Assembly: GCA_963978545.1 (NCBI GenBank)
Contig: OZ021727.1
Location: forward strand, 90,716,447-90,780,446
DNA from: Linyphia triangularis
Lineage: Eukaryota; Arthropoda; Arachnida; Araneae; Linyphiidae
Reading direction: 5' to 3'
Length of the DNA stretch: 64,000 nt
Shown: piece after piece, positions 11,556 through 21,569 of the stretch
Layout: each line of letters opens with the position of its first letter
How positions within the stretch are numbered: the stretch's first letter is position 1
Position numbers and translations under genes: made by a program
The notes under the pieces: model-generated
Database searches by the model: none
What the model saw: only the letters and a program-made list of their open reading frames with translations
What the model was told of the DNA's origin: nothing

Positions 11556-12288
11556 TTAAGGTGTATGTATACCCTAGAACATTTTTTTTTTAAATTCTGA
11601 GTTTAAAAATCCAATTCTTTTTTACATTAGTTAGAAAGTATATGATTAAAATAATTTCATAAAAAAATTCAAATTTCGGCAATTGTTAATTTGTTGATTA
11701 AGCTTTGATTAGATAATTAGTAACTTTTTCAAACAATGATATATCAAATTCTAATTTACTTAGAAACTCAATTCTACTTGGAAACCATTCGAAATATTAT
11801 TTTTAATGTTTTGAAACTCAATTAAGTTTCTTATATAGAAGAGTTTTTGTTTAACGATTTATTTTGTGTGAAAACATGAAAAAAATCCACATTTTCAAAG
11901 AATTGTAAGTTTTAAAAATCCCTAAAAAATCAATTCCTCAACCAATATTATATAATTGAGTTTCAAAACATCTAGCATATTATATAGATTACTATGATGT
12001 AAAAAAATTATTATTGAACATTTTGTTGTTGAATTATTGTTGTTTGAATAAAGCGTGACATAATCAAAATAATGTTCGTCAGGAAACAGGTTTAAAGTTT
12101 TAAAATCGTGGTATCTAACAGGGGAAATACTTACCTATAAATGATTGCAACTTAAACACTATTAAGGATATTTTCAAACGTTTAGTATTGTTTGAAAGCT
12201 AAAGTATCCGAAAATATTATGATATAATAACAAAAAAATGAAAATTGTTATCGATTTTCGGGAATTGTAGGGTATACGTACACCTTAA
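11556..12288. mobile_element. TTAA-flanked foldback MITE (family D), copy 2
   Basis: Bounded by TTAAGGTGTATGTATACCC and GGGTATACGTACACCTTAA. It is an inverted-orientation relative of the element at 7121-7823, with the shared interior diverged by scattered substitutions and small indels. Non-coding. Confidence 0.8.
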
Positions 12289-12739
12289 TTAATAGTGATC
12301 AAAGCCAACTGTATTCTTGTGCGGGATTTATAATAAATATAATACATACTTTGAATTTTGTATTTATTGAAAAAAATAGTTCATGAAGTTAGATTGAGTT
12401 ATTTTATTTTGTGTGAAATTTTACGTAGGCATAAAAACGAATTATTCATATTTTAAACCTCTTTCAGTTTTTTAAGTTGTTTGTTTTTAAAACTTTTGCT
12501 CCGAAATGGGAATAAAAAACAACTTGCGGAGTGCAATTATTAAAAATATTTTATTTTGAATTGTGTACGTGTTTTAAAAGTTACATTTAGAGTTTTGTGT
12601 TCAGTGAATGAGGGCTTTAAAAGTTGACAATGTGTATCTTTACATTCAACTGTTTCTAAATCAAGAAAAGATTTTTGACAATATACTTTATTTTATTGTT
12701 CAATTATTAAACCCTTTATATTAACTTCAGTTTTGTGTG

Positions 12740-13190
12740 TGTGTGTGACGGGAAAATCTTCGTATGCTTAATTAACCCCTTGTAGTCATCCAATCGGGCT
12801 GAAACTTGTCAGCTAGATTATGTCAATAACTACGCATTCTATCAAATTTTAGAGATGTCACTGTCACTAAAAGGTTGCTTTTACGGAATACTAATAAATT
12901 AATTTGCCATCATCCAATCGCACTAAAATAGCATTTAACCGATTGTTGAAGAAACTATCTCCTCTCGCCAAAACTGTTTTATATAAATAAATCATTTAAT
13001 TTTTTTAATCAAAATAAATAAGAGATATTTGGATGTGAGTGCATAAATTCTCATTAATTTTTAATGAGTAATTTTAAAAAGTAGTTTACCACATATTTTG
13101 CTGATAGAGATGTTTTTAGCATTTAAAATTAGATGTCAATACCAAGCACACGCTGGCAACAGAAACGAAATTTTCTTAAGGCATATAATA
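12740..13190. repeat. Dispersed repeat F with two ATCCAATCG modules
   Basis: Starts after a short GTGTGTGTGTG run with GACGGGAAAATCTTCGTATG. It then has two CATCCAATCG modules (12788 and 12913) and a 3' module (13020-13175) beginning AGATATTTGGATGTGAG and ending GGCAACAGAAACG. The same order occurs at 33390-34800, where other repeats interrupt it. The 3' module also occurs inside the two hAT-type elements at 22332 and 32192. Class unknown; the 63-codon frame here is not a gene. Confidence 0.6.
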
Positions 13191-13850
13191 ATTAGAAATT
13201 CATCTAATGGATTTACATTAGAAACTTTTTTGAATGGTTATATTACTTATATTTATGCAACTCGAAAAATTTATGACAAGTGTTCTTGACAAACAGAATA
13301 AAATTAAATATCAATTTAGACTACGTTTCCGTTGTTAAAAAACTGTACAAACTGTACAATTTATTTATTTAGGTTATAAAATTATGGTTTAAACTGTATA
13401 AATAACAGATTAATATTGAAAACAAGTGTTATTTCAATTGAGAAAATGTGTAAAATATATATTAGATTCTTTCATGATTGCTAATGCGCATACACATTTA
13501 AAAATTGACTATTTGCTTAAAGCACTGATTATATATATATATAAAAAAAATCTGTCCGGTAAGACTTCAATTATTAATGTATTCAAGTAAAAGGGCTTCA
13601 TGTATTTTATTTTCCAATTATCAATGTATTTCTTTACAAATAAAATGTAGATAATAAAGGGTAGGAGTAAGCTTTATACTAACAGTAGATGATAATGTTC
13701 AAAAGTTACTTAGGTTTTGGTTGGAGTACTTTCAAAAATTTAAATTAATTATTTAAATGCTAATGTGATGCAAACGTGAGACAATGTTAGAAAAATATCT
13801 TAATAAAATGTATTTAAGAAATTACTTCAAATGAATTGCTTCTATATATC
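13191..13850. other. AT-rich DNA, no gene seen
   Basis: No convincing coding frame or repeat boundary between repeat F and the TRIM element. Confidence 0.55.
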
Positions 13851-14162
13851 TGTAGTGATGTCGTGTACAAATGACAGATACAACAAACACATAGGTGACA
13901 GTGGTTACTTTTGCCTAGTGGTGAACACGCCTGTCAAAGGAGTCCATAGTTCAACTCCCCGTTAGAGCACATCGCTACATTGGTGACTACCGGACAACAG
14001 AATCATGCTTCCATCTATCGGCGCCTTCTGAAAATACTATACAATTTCCACACTACCACCCAGCTAGCAATCTCTGGCGACTCACTGCAACAGGCAACGT
14101 CCTCAACTCTCACGCAAGGCACTCAATAACACTCAAGTAACTTAATCCTTCGCCCCTTTCAC

Positions 14163-14347
14163 GCCGACCAAACAGTATAGTGGTTAGCGTGCTAGCTTCT
14201 AGACCACTAGGTTGCGGGTTCGAGTCCCGTGTTAGTCATGGCTGTTTGTAAATGTATGTTGGCTTGACTAATGACGAATGTTTCGGCGCATTATAGCCCT
14301 CGTGTTGCTGACGGCGCCAGATTATCGTAAAACAATCAACCAACCAA
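14163..14347 (+). mobile_element. tRNA-derived SINE (family A), copy 4, nested in TRIM
   Basis: A and B boxes intact (B box GGTTCGAGTCC) with an AACCAACCAA-type tail. The target duplication, CCTTCGCCCCTTTC at 14147-14160 and CCTTCGCCCTTTTC at 14348-14361 (one mismatch), lies within the TRIM interior. This SINE therefore arrived after the TRIM. Confidence 0.93.
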
Positions 14348-14393
14348 CCTTCGCCCTTTTCGCGACTCACTGGGAAGGAGCTATGTTGTGGTG

Positions 14394-14726
14394 TTGTTGT
14401 TGTTGTTGTTTCTAATCTGATATTGTCTGACGAAGTCAGACAATATCAGTGAAGCCATTGACATTAATGAAGTCTGACACTAGTTGTGGACAGTTATAAA
14501 TGTCCTCCCAGTCCAGTCCAAGGCAGTCCAAAATGTGCAGAGGTGATGCCTGTTCTTTTTGGCATTTAGGGCAAAGAGGAAAATTTTTGCATCCGAGGCC
14601 TTAGATATTGCCATGGCCAGCTCTGAACTTTTTCCCCAGTCTCTTGGTCAGTACAAGACAACATCGGAAGTGACCATTTGCCAGTTATCATTGAGCTCAG
14701 GAAAAGACAAAAAGTATAGAATACAA
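14394..14726 (-). pseudogene. 5'-truncated LINE: RNase H/C-terminal tail, nested in TRIM 3' LTR
   Basis: Minus-strand remnant of a non-LTR retrotransposon ORF2 C-terminus. One frame contains the Cys/His-rich segment FPLCPKCQKEQASPLHILDC followed by LGLDWEDIYNC and then a FINVNGFTDIV end at a TGA. This pattern (CPxCxxExAsPxHIL-C) is typical of the tail after the RNase H domain in jockey-like LINE proteins of arthropods. Upstream the frame is broken by at least one stop (after GHGNI) and a frame change. After the stop comes a perfect hairpin and a short (AAC)n tail on the minus strand. Direct repeats ATGTTGTGGTG at 14383-14393 and 14727-14737 are its target duplication. They fall at the first bases of the TRIM 3' repeat, so the LINE split that repeat. 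Confidence 0.75.
14417..14449. other. Perfect 15-bp hairpin at LINE 3' end
   Basis: CTGATATTGTCTGAC, a GAA loop, then its exact reverse complement. On the minus strand the LINE stop codon TGA is inside the first arm, and the (AAC)n tail follows about 20 bases later. Structured 3' ends recognised by the reverse transcriptase are known for several LINE clades; that role here is inference. Confidence 0.8.
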
Positions 14727-14864
14727 ATGTTGTGGTGTCGAGTACAAATGACAGATACAAACATTAAACACTAGTGGTCACTTTTGCCTAGTAGTGTAGT
14801 TAACACGTTTGTACACCTAGGAGTTCCTATTTCGACTCCCCGTTCACGCACGTCACTACATATC

Positions 14865-15331
14865 TATTAAATTCACGCAGTAGCATAATTTTTAATAAGA
14901 GTTTAATACTTCATTTGTATATATTTAACATTCAAAATATTTGAAGAAGTAGAAAAAAATATATAAATGTATGGCTTTTGTTAATAATTTTATTAATCAT
15001 GCTGGAGTTTACATCGACGAAAAATCTTAAATATTTTATAATATTCTCATATTATTATTAGGTAATATAATATTTTGTTCATTAATGCTATATATGAGAA
15101 TGCTAAGATTTAAAAATAACGAAATTATTGAAAAAAAAATTAATTTCAAACGGCTCTTTATAGCGCTAATAATAATTAACCATTATAAGTTATATATAAT
15201 GGCATATTGTACATAAATTAGTCGGCTACAAATAAATTATTATTTTGCCTAGTAATAAAGCGTTATTCAGAGACACTTGGACTTCATTTCACTAACAATT
15301 GCTTTCACTCTTCACAGGAATGATTAAAATA
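14865..15331. other. AT-rich DNA, no gene seen
   Basis: No gene recognised. An inverted motif of AATATTCTCATAT-like arms around 15040-15110 is visible but I could not define an element. Confidence 0.5.
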
Positions 15332-15501
15332 CAGTCAAATCCCGTTAACGCGAATGCGATGAGGCAGCTAAAATTGTTCACGTTAACTGTATTTCGTGTT
15401 TAACGAAAAAATTAACGTTAAGTTTTAAGTACGGGGAACTGCTTTTACTTAGAGTTAAACGGGATTTCTTGTTAAGATTTTACGTTAAAGGGATTTGGTT
15501 G
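15332..15501. mobile_element. pogo/Tigger-like MITE
   Basis: 170 bp bounded by TA (15330-15331 and 15502-15503). Left terminus CAGTCAAATCCCGTTAACG; right terminus, read inward, CAACCAAATCCCTTTAACG. CAGTCAAAnCCCGTTAACG-type ends are characteristic of pogo/Tigger Tc1-mariner elements. Non-coding, hence mobilised in trans. Confidence 0.8.
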
Positions 15502-15616
15502 TACCTAAAATTAAATAAAAAGGTATCTCTGTAAAAAGCATCAAAAGAATCAAAATAAAAGACATTTTTAAAAAAAACTATACATACATATGTTTTTTTT
15601 TTTTTTTCTTTTTTTT

Positions 15617-16275
15617 TTAAGGTATACATATACAATTGAGATGATTTTCTTTAAATTTTAGGTTACAATTTCAAACTTTTTGGCAGTATATCAGAATTAA
15701 AAATAGTGCATTTTTATATCTAAACTTTTTTTGTCCTTCAATTTTTTAATCAGCTAATTACAATTAAATGGACTAATTAGAAGATTATTAAGACATACCT
15801 AAATAAACTTGTAATTAACTTAGAGGTATTATTTTTATTGCAAATAAGAGATATTATATTGACGCATGTTCCTATGGAGAATTTTGAATTTAGCTTCAAT
15901 ATTTATTTAATAATAAGTTTTTAATTAAAAAGTTTTAAAAAATGCATAGTTTTTAACAAAAAATTAAGTTTAAAATCTGCATAAAAATGTTTTTATAACA
16001 ATATATATTAGATTCTCCATAGAAAACACGTTCACAATTATTGTCTACAAAACAAAATTAGAATTTTGTAAATCGGACCATTTATTATGAAGTTATGACC
16101 GTTGGCGTAAAGTCATATAACACCAAAATGTCATCCTTCAGAAAACGCGTTTAAAGTTTACTACACTAATGGACGTGATACAAGACAGGTTCACAAAACC
16201 CACTGTAATTTAAAATTTAATTTGAGCCTCAGAAAGAAAATGGTATCATTTTAATGGTAATGAATTTGGGAATAT

Positions 16276-16324
<49 letters not shown>

Positions 16325-16376
16325 ACCGCATAATTGAGTCAAATTTCGCAATTCCTAATGTATATGTACACCTTAG
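15617..16376. mobile_element. TTAA-flanked foldback MITE (family C), copy 1
   Basis: Left end TTAAGGTATACATATACAA; right end TGTATATGTACACCTTAG, the last base having mutated from TTAA. Interior is shared with copies at 40577, 58575 and 59972, which lie in the opposite orientation. This copy carries a run of about 45 A (16279-16323), which is absent or short elsewhere in the family. Confidence 0.8.
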
Positions 16377-16960
16377 CTCGGAAAGGAATTATTAGATTTT
16401 TAGAGAGTTTTGTATCATCACTATGGAGATGGCTTTTTATGATGATTGATGATTTAAACTAATCACGCTGTAATAAATTTTAATATCAACCGTACGTACA
16501 AAAGAATGTTTATATATTTTATAAATTCGATTTTTACCTGTGTATGTGACGGACATATTTTCGTTGGCACATTAATCCCACTTTCCACCATCCAATCGAA
16601 TTGAAATTGCCCATAGTCTCTTTGTCGATAAAAATGCCTTCTAACAGGTTTTAGGGGCTGCCACTAAAAGATCGATTTTACATAAGATTCTATTTGCACT
16701 TCTTCGGAAAAATTTAATACCCGTAAGGTCATATATCCGAGTTTAAACTTGGCAGATTAATTAGTCAATACATTCTTTCAAGTTTTAGGGAATAAAAAAA
16801 GCTAGTCCATGGCATCAAATCATTTGTTTCTTTCGTAGTGGTGAAACACTGAAAACTAATCTGAACTCAAAATCACTTATAAAAGTTGCAAATGCCCTTA
16901 CAATTTGGCGATATATACAAAAGATTGATAGTAGTCCAAGAAACTACTGCAAATTTAAGT
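16377..16960. repeat. AT-rich DNA with degenerate repeat F fragment
   Basis: About 16540-16800 contains two ATCCAATCG/ATATCCGAG modules with AACTTGGCAGATTA, resembling repeat F at 12740 and 33390. No gene recognised. Confidence 0.4.
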
Positions 16961-16966
16961 ACCATA

Positions 16967-17593
16967 TCAAATATCATTCTGAATTTTTTATAGAATATTG
17001 AGAAAAGTTAGTACATTACACGATTTTTTTAGACTGCCGTGGCAAAAATTGCCGAAACTGATCAAAAATCGAATTTGGATGAGTTTAACTAAATCCGAAT
17101 GTCAAATATGTCACAACTTGCCAAAAATAGAACAAACTTTTTCGTTTGGCAATCCACTGCATTTTGATTTTCAATAAGAAAAGCGCAAACGATTTCTGAT
17201 CTTTGGCTTGGAAAACTTATATCTTTTAAAAGTAAGCCAAATTGGCGACATCAGTTACGTCATAAGTGACGTAATATTTTTTGCCAACTTGGCTCCCTTT
17301 TAATAGATGCAAGTAGACCGTCGCCGGATATCTGAGTTGTCTGCAACCTTCTTAATTGAAAATTAAAGAGTGAGGGTTACCAAATCAAAAACAGTGCTCA
17401 TTATTTGGCAAGTTATGGCGCATTTGGCAATTGGATGTAGTTCAACTTATTAAAAGTCGATTTTTGAGCTGTTTCGGCCATTTTTGCCAATGACAGACCT
17501 ATGGATTTGTAATCTACTAACTTTTCTCTAATTTCTATAAAAAATTCAGAATGATGTTCGATGGGGTCCAGAAATTGCAGTCGCCTCTCTGTC
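16967..17593. mobile_element. Giant foldback MITE (660-bp family), copy 2, left end lost
   Basis: Matches copy 1 in the same orientation but begins at ATCATTCTGAATTTTTTATAG, lacking the outermost ~30 bp of the left terminus. The right terminus GTCGCCTCTCTGTC followed by TA is present. Central TTACGTCA...GTGACGTAA palindrome at about 17245-17275. Directly followed by a partial copy of the same family. Confidence 0.8.
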
Positions 17594-18039
17594 TATAACC
17601 CATCGCTCATTAATTTTCAAGGTTGCAGACGATTCAGATATCTGACAACGGCTTACTTGCATCTTTTAAAACTGAGCCATGTTGGAAATAAATATTACGT
17701 CACTGATTACGTAACTGATGTCGTCAATTTGGCTCACTTTTAAAATATGCAAGTTTTCTGAGCCAGAGATCAGAAATCGTCTGCGCCTTTCGTCATTGAA
17801 AAAATAAGTGCGGTGGGTTACCAGACGAAAAAGTGAGCTCTTATTTTGACAATTTATGACATATTTGGCAATTGGACTTAGTTAAACTCATTTAAAAATG
17901 ATTTTTGATAAGCTTTGGCTATTTTTGCCACGGCAGACCAGTGGATTCATATAATTTACTAACATTTATCCATATTCTATAAAAAAAAAAAATCAGAATG
18001 ATGTTCGATAGTTAACCTAAACTTTCAATCGCCTCTCAG
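17594..18039. mobile_element. Giant foldback MITE (660-bp family), partial copy 3
   Basis: Begins inside the element (CGCTCATTAATTTTCAAGGTTGCAGACGATTC) and runs through the central CGTCACTGATTACGTAACTG palindrome to a diverged right terminus (TCAATCGCCTCTCAGT). It lies immediately after copy 2 and is the more diverged of the two, suggesting insertion of one element into another or an unequal exchange. The 60-codon frame at 17561-17743 spans the join and is not a gene. Confidence 0.7.
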
Positions 18040-18750
18040 TATACAGTAAAAACTTTGTTTTTATAAATTTAAAATGTCTTTGTTTATCTACGACTTTGTT
18101 TATCTTTGTTTAAAACACCAAGAATAACCAGACACGCATTGGAAAAAAATCTAATACGCAGTCAAAAACAAGACAGGACATTTGTAAGCGATGTATCTTT
18201 AATGCGTCATCTGCACCAATACTTAAGGTACAGCAAATCCTTGTTGCTTTGTAGCAACAGGACGAAAGAAAATGAATTAGATAATAGATTTCATTTCTTT
18301 TCTCTAAAGCAGTTCTCTAAGAACTTCGCTCCAGTTCTAGAATTCCCCAACTGTTGAAAGCTGGAACTCAATCAATAGATGCAAATGATTTCTGAATTCT
18401 CGCATTGAGAATAGTGCTTTGAGAGCTACGCTTTGAGAATTGATAAATTGAGTTACTGCGTTTTTGTCTTCTGCTTGGATAAATTACGATAACGTTTTGA
18501 AGTATTATCATGAGGTTTGAGACACCATTAACTGAAATTCAATCAGGCATTAATAATTTAGGTTGGAAACATATACAATTTAAATTATTCTGAATTAAAG
18601 TAGTGCTAAATTGTTGAATAAGATGGCAATACGATTACTGTGATAATGCTGCTAGCATGATCGTTTTTCTTGAAAGCAAATTTATTCGATGTAGGTGGTG
18701 AGGGTAAAAAATATTCGATTGTAAGAGTTACTGTTTTTAATTGAACAACT
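18040..18750. other. No gene confidently seen
   Basis: An 83-codon + strand frame (18106-18357) has no recognisable domain and ordinary AT-rich composition; I do not call it. No repeat boundary visible. Confidence 0.45.
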
Positions 18751-18764
18751 TCTACAGTGTCTTT

Positions 18765-18949
18765 GCCGACCAAACGGTATAGTGGTTAGCGTGCTAGCTT
18801 CTAGACCGCGAGGTTGCGGGTTCGAGTCCCGCGTTAGGCAAGGGTGTTTGTAAATGTATGTTGGCTTGTCTAATGACGAATGTTTCGGCGCATTATAGCC
18901 CTCGTGTTGCTGACGGCGCCAGATTATCTGAAAACAACCAACCAACCAA
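18765..18949 (+). mobile_element. tRNA-derived SINE (family A), copy 5
   Basis: Near-consensus copy: A box region TAGTGGTTAGCGTGCTAG (18780 on), B box GGTTCGAGTCC (18819-18829), tail AAAACAACCAACCAACCAA. Perfect 14-bp target duplication TCTACAGTGTCTTT at 18751-18764 and 18950-18963. Confidence 0.96.
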
Positions 18950-18994
18950 TCTACAGTGTCTTTTAGAAAGAAATCTCTATCTTTGAATTGATAT

Positions 18995-19403
18995 TGTAGT
19001 GGTATCGTGTACTAATAACAGATACAACACCAAGGCACTAGCGGTTACTTTTGTCTACTGATCAAGAAGTCCCTGATTCGAATCCCCGTTAACGCACATC
19101 GCTAAATTGGTGACTACTAGACAACAGAATCATGCTGCTTTCTATCGGCGCCTTCTGAAAATACTGCACGACTTTCAAACTGCCACACAACAAGCAACCT
19201 CTGGCGACTCGATGCCGCACGCAACGCACTCAACTCACACTCAAGCAACTCAATCGCGACTCACTGGGAAGCTCCTATGTGGTGGTCTCGTGTGCAAATG
19301 ACAGATACAGCATCTAGCCACTGGTGGTCATTTTATTCCAGTGGTTCACACCGCCTGTCTACTGATCTAGGAGTCCGACTCCCCGTTAGCGCACATCGCT
19401 ACA
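18995..19403 (+). mobile_element. TRIM-like miniature LTR element, copy 2
   Basis: 409-bp element with direct terminal repeats: 5' repeat 18995-19106 (112 bp, with an internal deletion) and 3' repeat 19278-19403 (126 bp). A 4-bp target duplication, ATAT, is at 18991-18994 and 19404-19407. A primer-binding-site-like TTGGTGACTACTAGAC follows the 5' repeat, and ACTGGGAAGCTCCTA precedes the 3' repeat. The repeats contain a box resembling a pol III A box (CCTAGTGGTGAACACGCC in copy 1) and a B-box-like GATTCGAATCCCC (19076 on). No coding capacity; the 64-codon frame inside is incidental. Confidence 0.82.
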
Positions 19404-19414
19404 ATATAACTGAG

Positions 19415-20235
19415 AAACTGGGGGATACACAAATATGAGACAACTATTGTGTTGATAGACAAGGATAGAATTTTAAATCAATGAGGTTACTTTTTACTTG
19501 GAAGTATTTATAAACAAAATTGGCAAATATGAGGCACTGAAAGCCGAACAAAAACTGGGAGATACACAAATATGAGACAACTAGTGTGTTGCAAATACAG
19601 GGATATAATTTTAATTCAATGAGGTCACTTTTCACTTGGAAGTATTTGTAAACAAAATTGGCGAATATGAGGCACTGAAAGCCGAACAAAAACTGGGAGA
19701 TACACAAATATGAGACAACTAGTGTGTTGCAAATACAGGGATATAATTTTAATTCAATGAGGTCACTTTTCACTTGGAAGTATTTGTAAACAAAATTGGC
19801 GAATATGAGGCACTGAAAGCCGAACAAAAAGTGGGAGATACACAAATATGAGACAACTAGTGTGTTGCAAATACAGGGATATAATTTTAATTCAATGAGG
19901 TCACTTTTCACTTGGAAGTATTTTTAAACAAAATTGGCGAATATGAGGCACTGAAAGCCGAACAAAAACTGGGAGATACGCAAATATGAGACAACTAGTG
20001 TGTTGCAAATACAGGGATATAATTTTAATTCAATGAGGTCACTTTTCACTTGGAAGTATTTGTAAACAAAATTGGCGAATATGAGGCACTGAAAGCCGAA
20101 CAAAAACTGGGAGATACACAAATATGAGACAACTAGTGTATTGCAAATACAGGGATATAATTTTAATTCAATGAGGTCACTTTTCACTTGGAAGTATTTG
20201 TAAACAAAATTGGCAAATATGAGGCACTGAAAACC
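19415..20235. repeat. 138-bp satellite array, about six units
   Basis: Tandem units of 138 bp (landmark ACTGGGAGATACACAAATATGAG at 19554, 19692, 19830, 19968 and 20106; a 137-bp first unit begins near 19415). Units 2-5 differ by only one or a few bases. Because 138 is a multiple of three, one minus-strand frame stays open across units and gives 155- and 109-codon ORFs with a 46-residue repeat. A single G-to-T change at 19924 splits them. I read this as a satellite, not a protein gene. It starts within a dozen bases of the TRIM end. Confidence 0.9.
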
Positions 20236-20477
20236 CATCTGCGTGTCTTGCAAAACTACTGCGTTCTACAAAAGTGACAGTTGGGCTTTACAAATCCAGT
20301 AATGCAATCATTTCACTGTTTCTTAGTTATATTCTTTTAAAGTTAGGGATTATTTTCTGAAAGATCCTGTAAAAATTATTTTCTATTGTGGTGCAACAGA
20401 TCTAGGTACCGAGTATGTACAGAATGATGCCATTCGATGGCTAAAATCTCTTCAGGAGTGTCGGAAGGCTCTATCTA
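20236..20477. other. Flank of satellite, shared motif only
   Basis: Contains ACCCATCTGCGTGTCTTGCAA (20232-20252), whose reverse complement recurs at 44752-44775 beside another tandem array. Nothing else recognised. Confidence 0.5.
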
Positions 20478-20708
20478 TACTAAACTCCAACTTAACTTGA
20501 CATCACTAGACGATAGATCTTCACCGTGCTCATAGGCCATTTTAGCGGAGTGAAGACATAATTCTCGCCAAACCTTATATCCTTTTGTTCTCTACAGGGT
20601 TGTGGTTTGGCGAACATTATGCTTTCACGCCGCCAAAATGGATTAAATGCCTATGAGCACTGTGACGATCTACCGTCTAGTGATGTCAAGTTAAGTTGAA
20701 GTTTAGTA
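20478..20708. mobile_element. Foldback MITE, TACTAAACTCCAACTTAACTT termini
   Basis: Long inverted repeat of about 231 bp. The left arm (20478-20555) runs from TACTAAACTCCAACTTAACT through TGACATCACTAGACG to GTGCTCATAGG. The right arm ends AAGTTGAAGTTTAGTA and mirrors these motifs. No coding potential. Target duplication not certain. Confidence 0.8.
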
Positions 20709-21365
20709 GAGTCCAAGTTAACATGGCCTTTTTTTTATGTACCTTTTCCACAGAAACTACTCATAGCATTGGTTCAAGATTTTGTGCAGCCAATATTAAA
20801 ACACTTTTATATCGAATGAGATATGCTTTTGTAAAAATAACATTTTGTTTAGGATTTTTGATGTTTTGAATTTTTTTTATAACATTTTCAAAAAAGAAAA
20901 AAAGAAAAAAAAAGCATGTTTAGAATTTTTTTTTTCCTTTTTAATCTAATTAACATTTCTTTAAAAGCATATGTCTGTTTGTGTAAAAATACTATATGTA
21001 CCAGGAAAAAAAAATCAAAGCTAAATATTGAGTAGATCCTGAGAAAAAGGTACAATCGTATGAAAAAACAGCACTTTGAGAAAACAACGTTTAAAATATA
21101 TGAAGCAGAAGGTTTTTTATATCGATGTTATTTTTTCGAAAAATATTTCAGAATACTTGGGATGAGCGCATTACCCCCAAGTTAAACTATTTGGTAGATA
21201 ACATTTCAAACATTGTGATGCGCTAAAAACCTCGAAATGGATTACTAGAAAAAATTTTGCCTTCTGACCCCCCTTTAATAGTTAATGACGTTTATTTATG
21301 TAGGATTGAATCACGTTTAATAAAATATTATGTAATCCGACGTATCTTATCGAAACCTTTAAACA
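20709..21365. other. AT-rich DNA, no gene seen
   Basis: No coding frame, RNA gene or clear repeat boundary recognised. Confidence 0.5.
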
Positions 21366-21378
21366 CATATTTGACAAG

Positions 21379-21556
21379 GCCGACCAAACGGTATAGTGGT
21401 TAGCGTGCTGGCTTCTAGACCGCAAGGTTGCGGGTTCGAGTCCCGTGTTAGGCATGGGTGTTTGTAAATGTATGTTGGTTTGTCTAATGACGAATGTTTC
21501 GGCGCATTATAGCCCTCGTGTTGCTGACGGCGCCAGATAATCTGAAAACAACCAAC
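21379..21556 (+). mobile_element. tRNA-derived SINE (family A), copy 6
   Basis: Near-consensus copy with intact A and B boxes and AAAACAACCAAC tail. Perfect 13-bp target duplication CATATTTGACAAG at 21366-21378 and 21557-21569. Confidence 0.96.
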
Positions 21557-21569
21557 CATATTTGACAAG

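Larger units (their letters stand above)
13851..14860 (+). mobile_element. TRIM-like miniature LTR element, copy 1, with nested insertions
   Basis: A short element with direct terminal repeats beginning TGT and ending ACA. The 5' repeat is 13851-13979 (129 bp). The 3' repeat begins at 14384 and resumes after a LINE insertion, ending 14860. A perfect 4-bp target duplication, TATC, lies at 13847-13850 and 14861-14864. Directly after the 5' repeat comes TTGGTGACTACCGGAC, positioned like a primer binding site. The purine run GGGAAGGAG (14373-14380) just before the 3' repeat fits a polypurine tract. The interior is about 400 bp without insertions and has no ORF, so it is non-autonomous. It contains a SINE (14163-14347) and a LINE fragment (14394-14726). 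Confidence 0.8.

Noticed and set aside
14566..14774. 64- and 71-codon ORFs on opposite strands as genes
   Set aside because: The region is the truncated LINE tail; the true LINE frame is a different minus-strand frame and is broken by stops.
16279..16323. Poly-A tail of a processed retrocopy
   Set aside because: The A run lies inside a TTAA-flanked foldback element with both termini present; it is a local expansion, not a retrocopy tail.
18765..18949. tRNA genes (good A and B boxes at nine sites)
   Set aside because: All have identical non-tRNA bodies, CAACC tails and 12-14-bp target duplications, and no cloverleaf with a proper acceptor stem; they are SINEs.
19444..20253. 155- and 109-codon minus-strand ORFs with 46-residue repeats
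   Set aside because: The 138-bp satellite length is a multiple of three, which alone keeps the frame open; a unit variant creates a stop.
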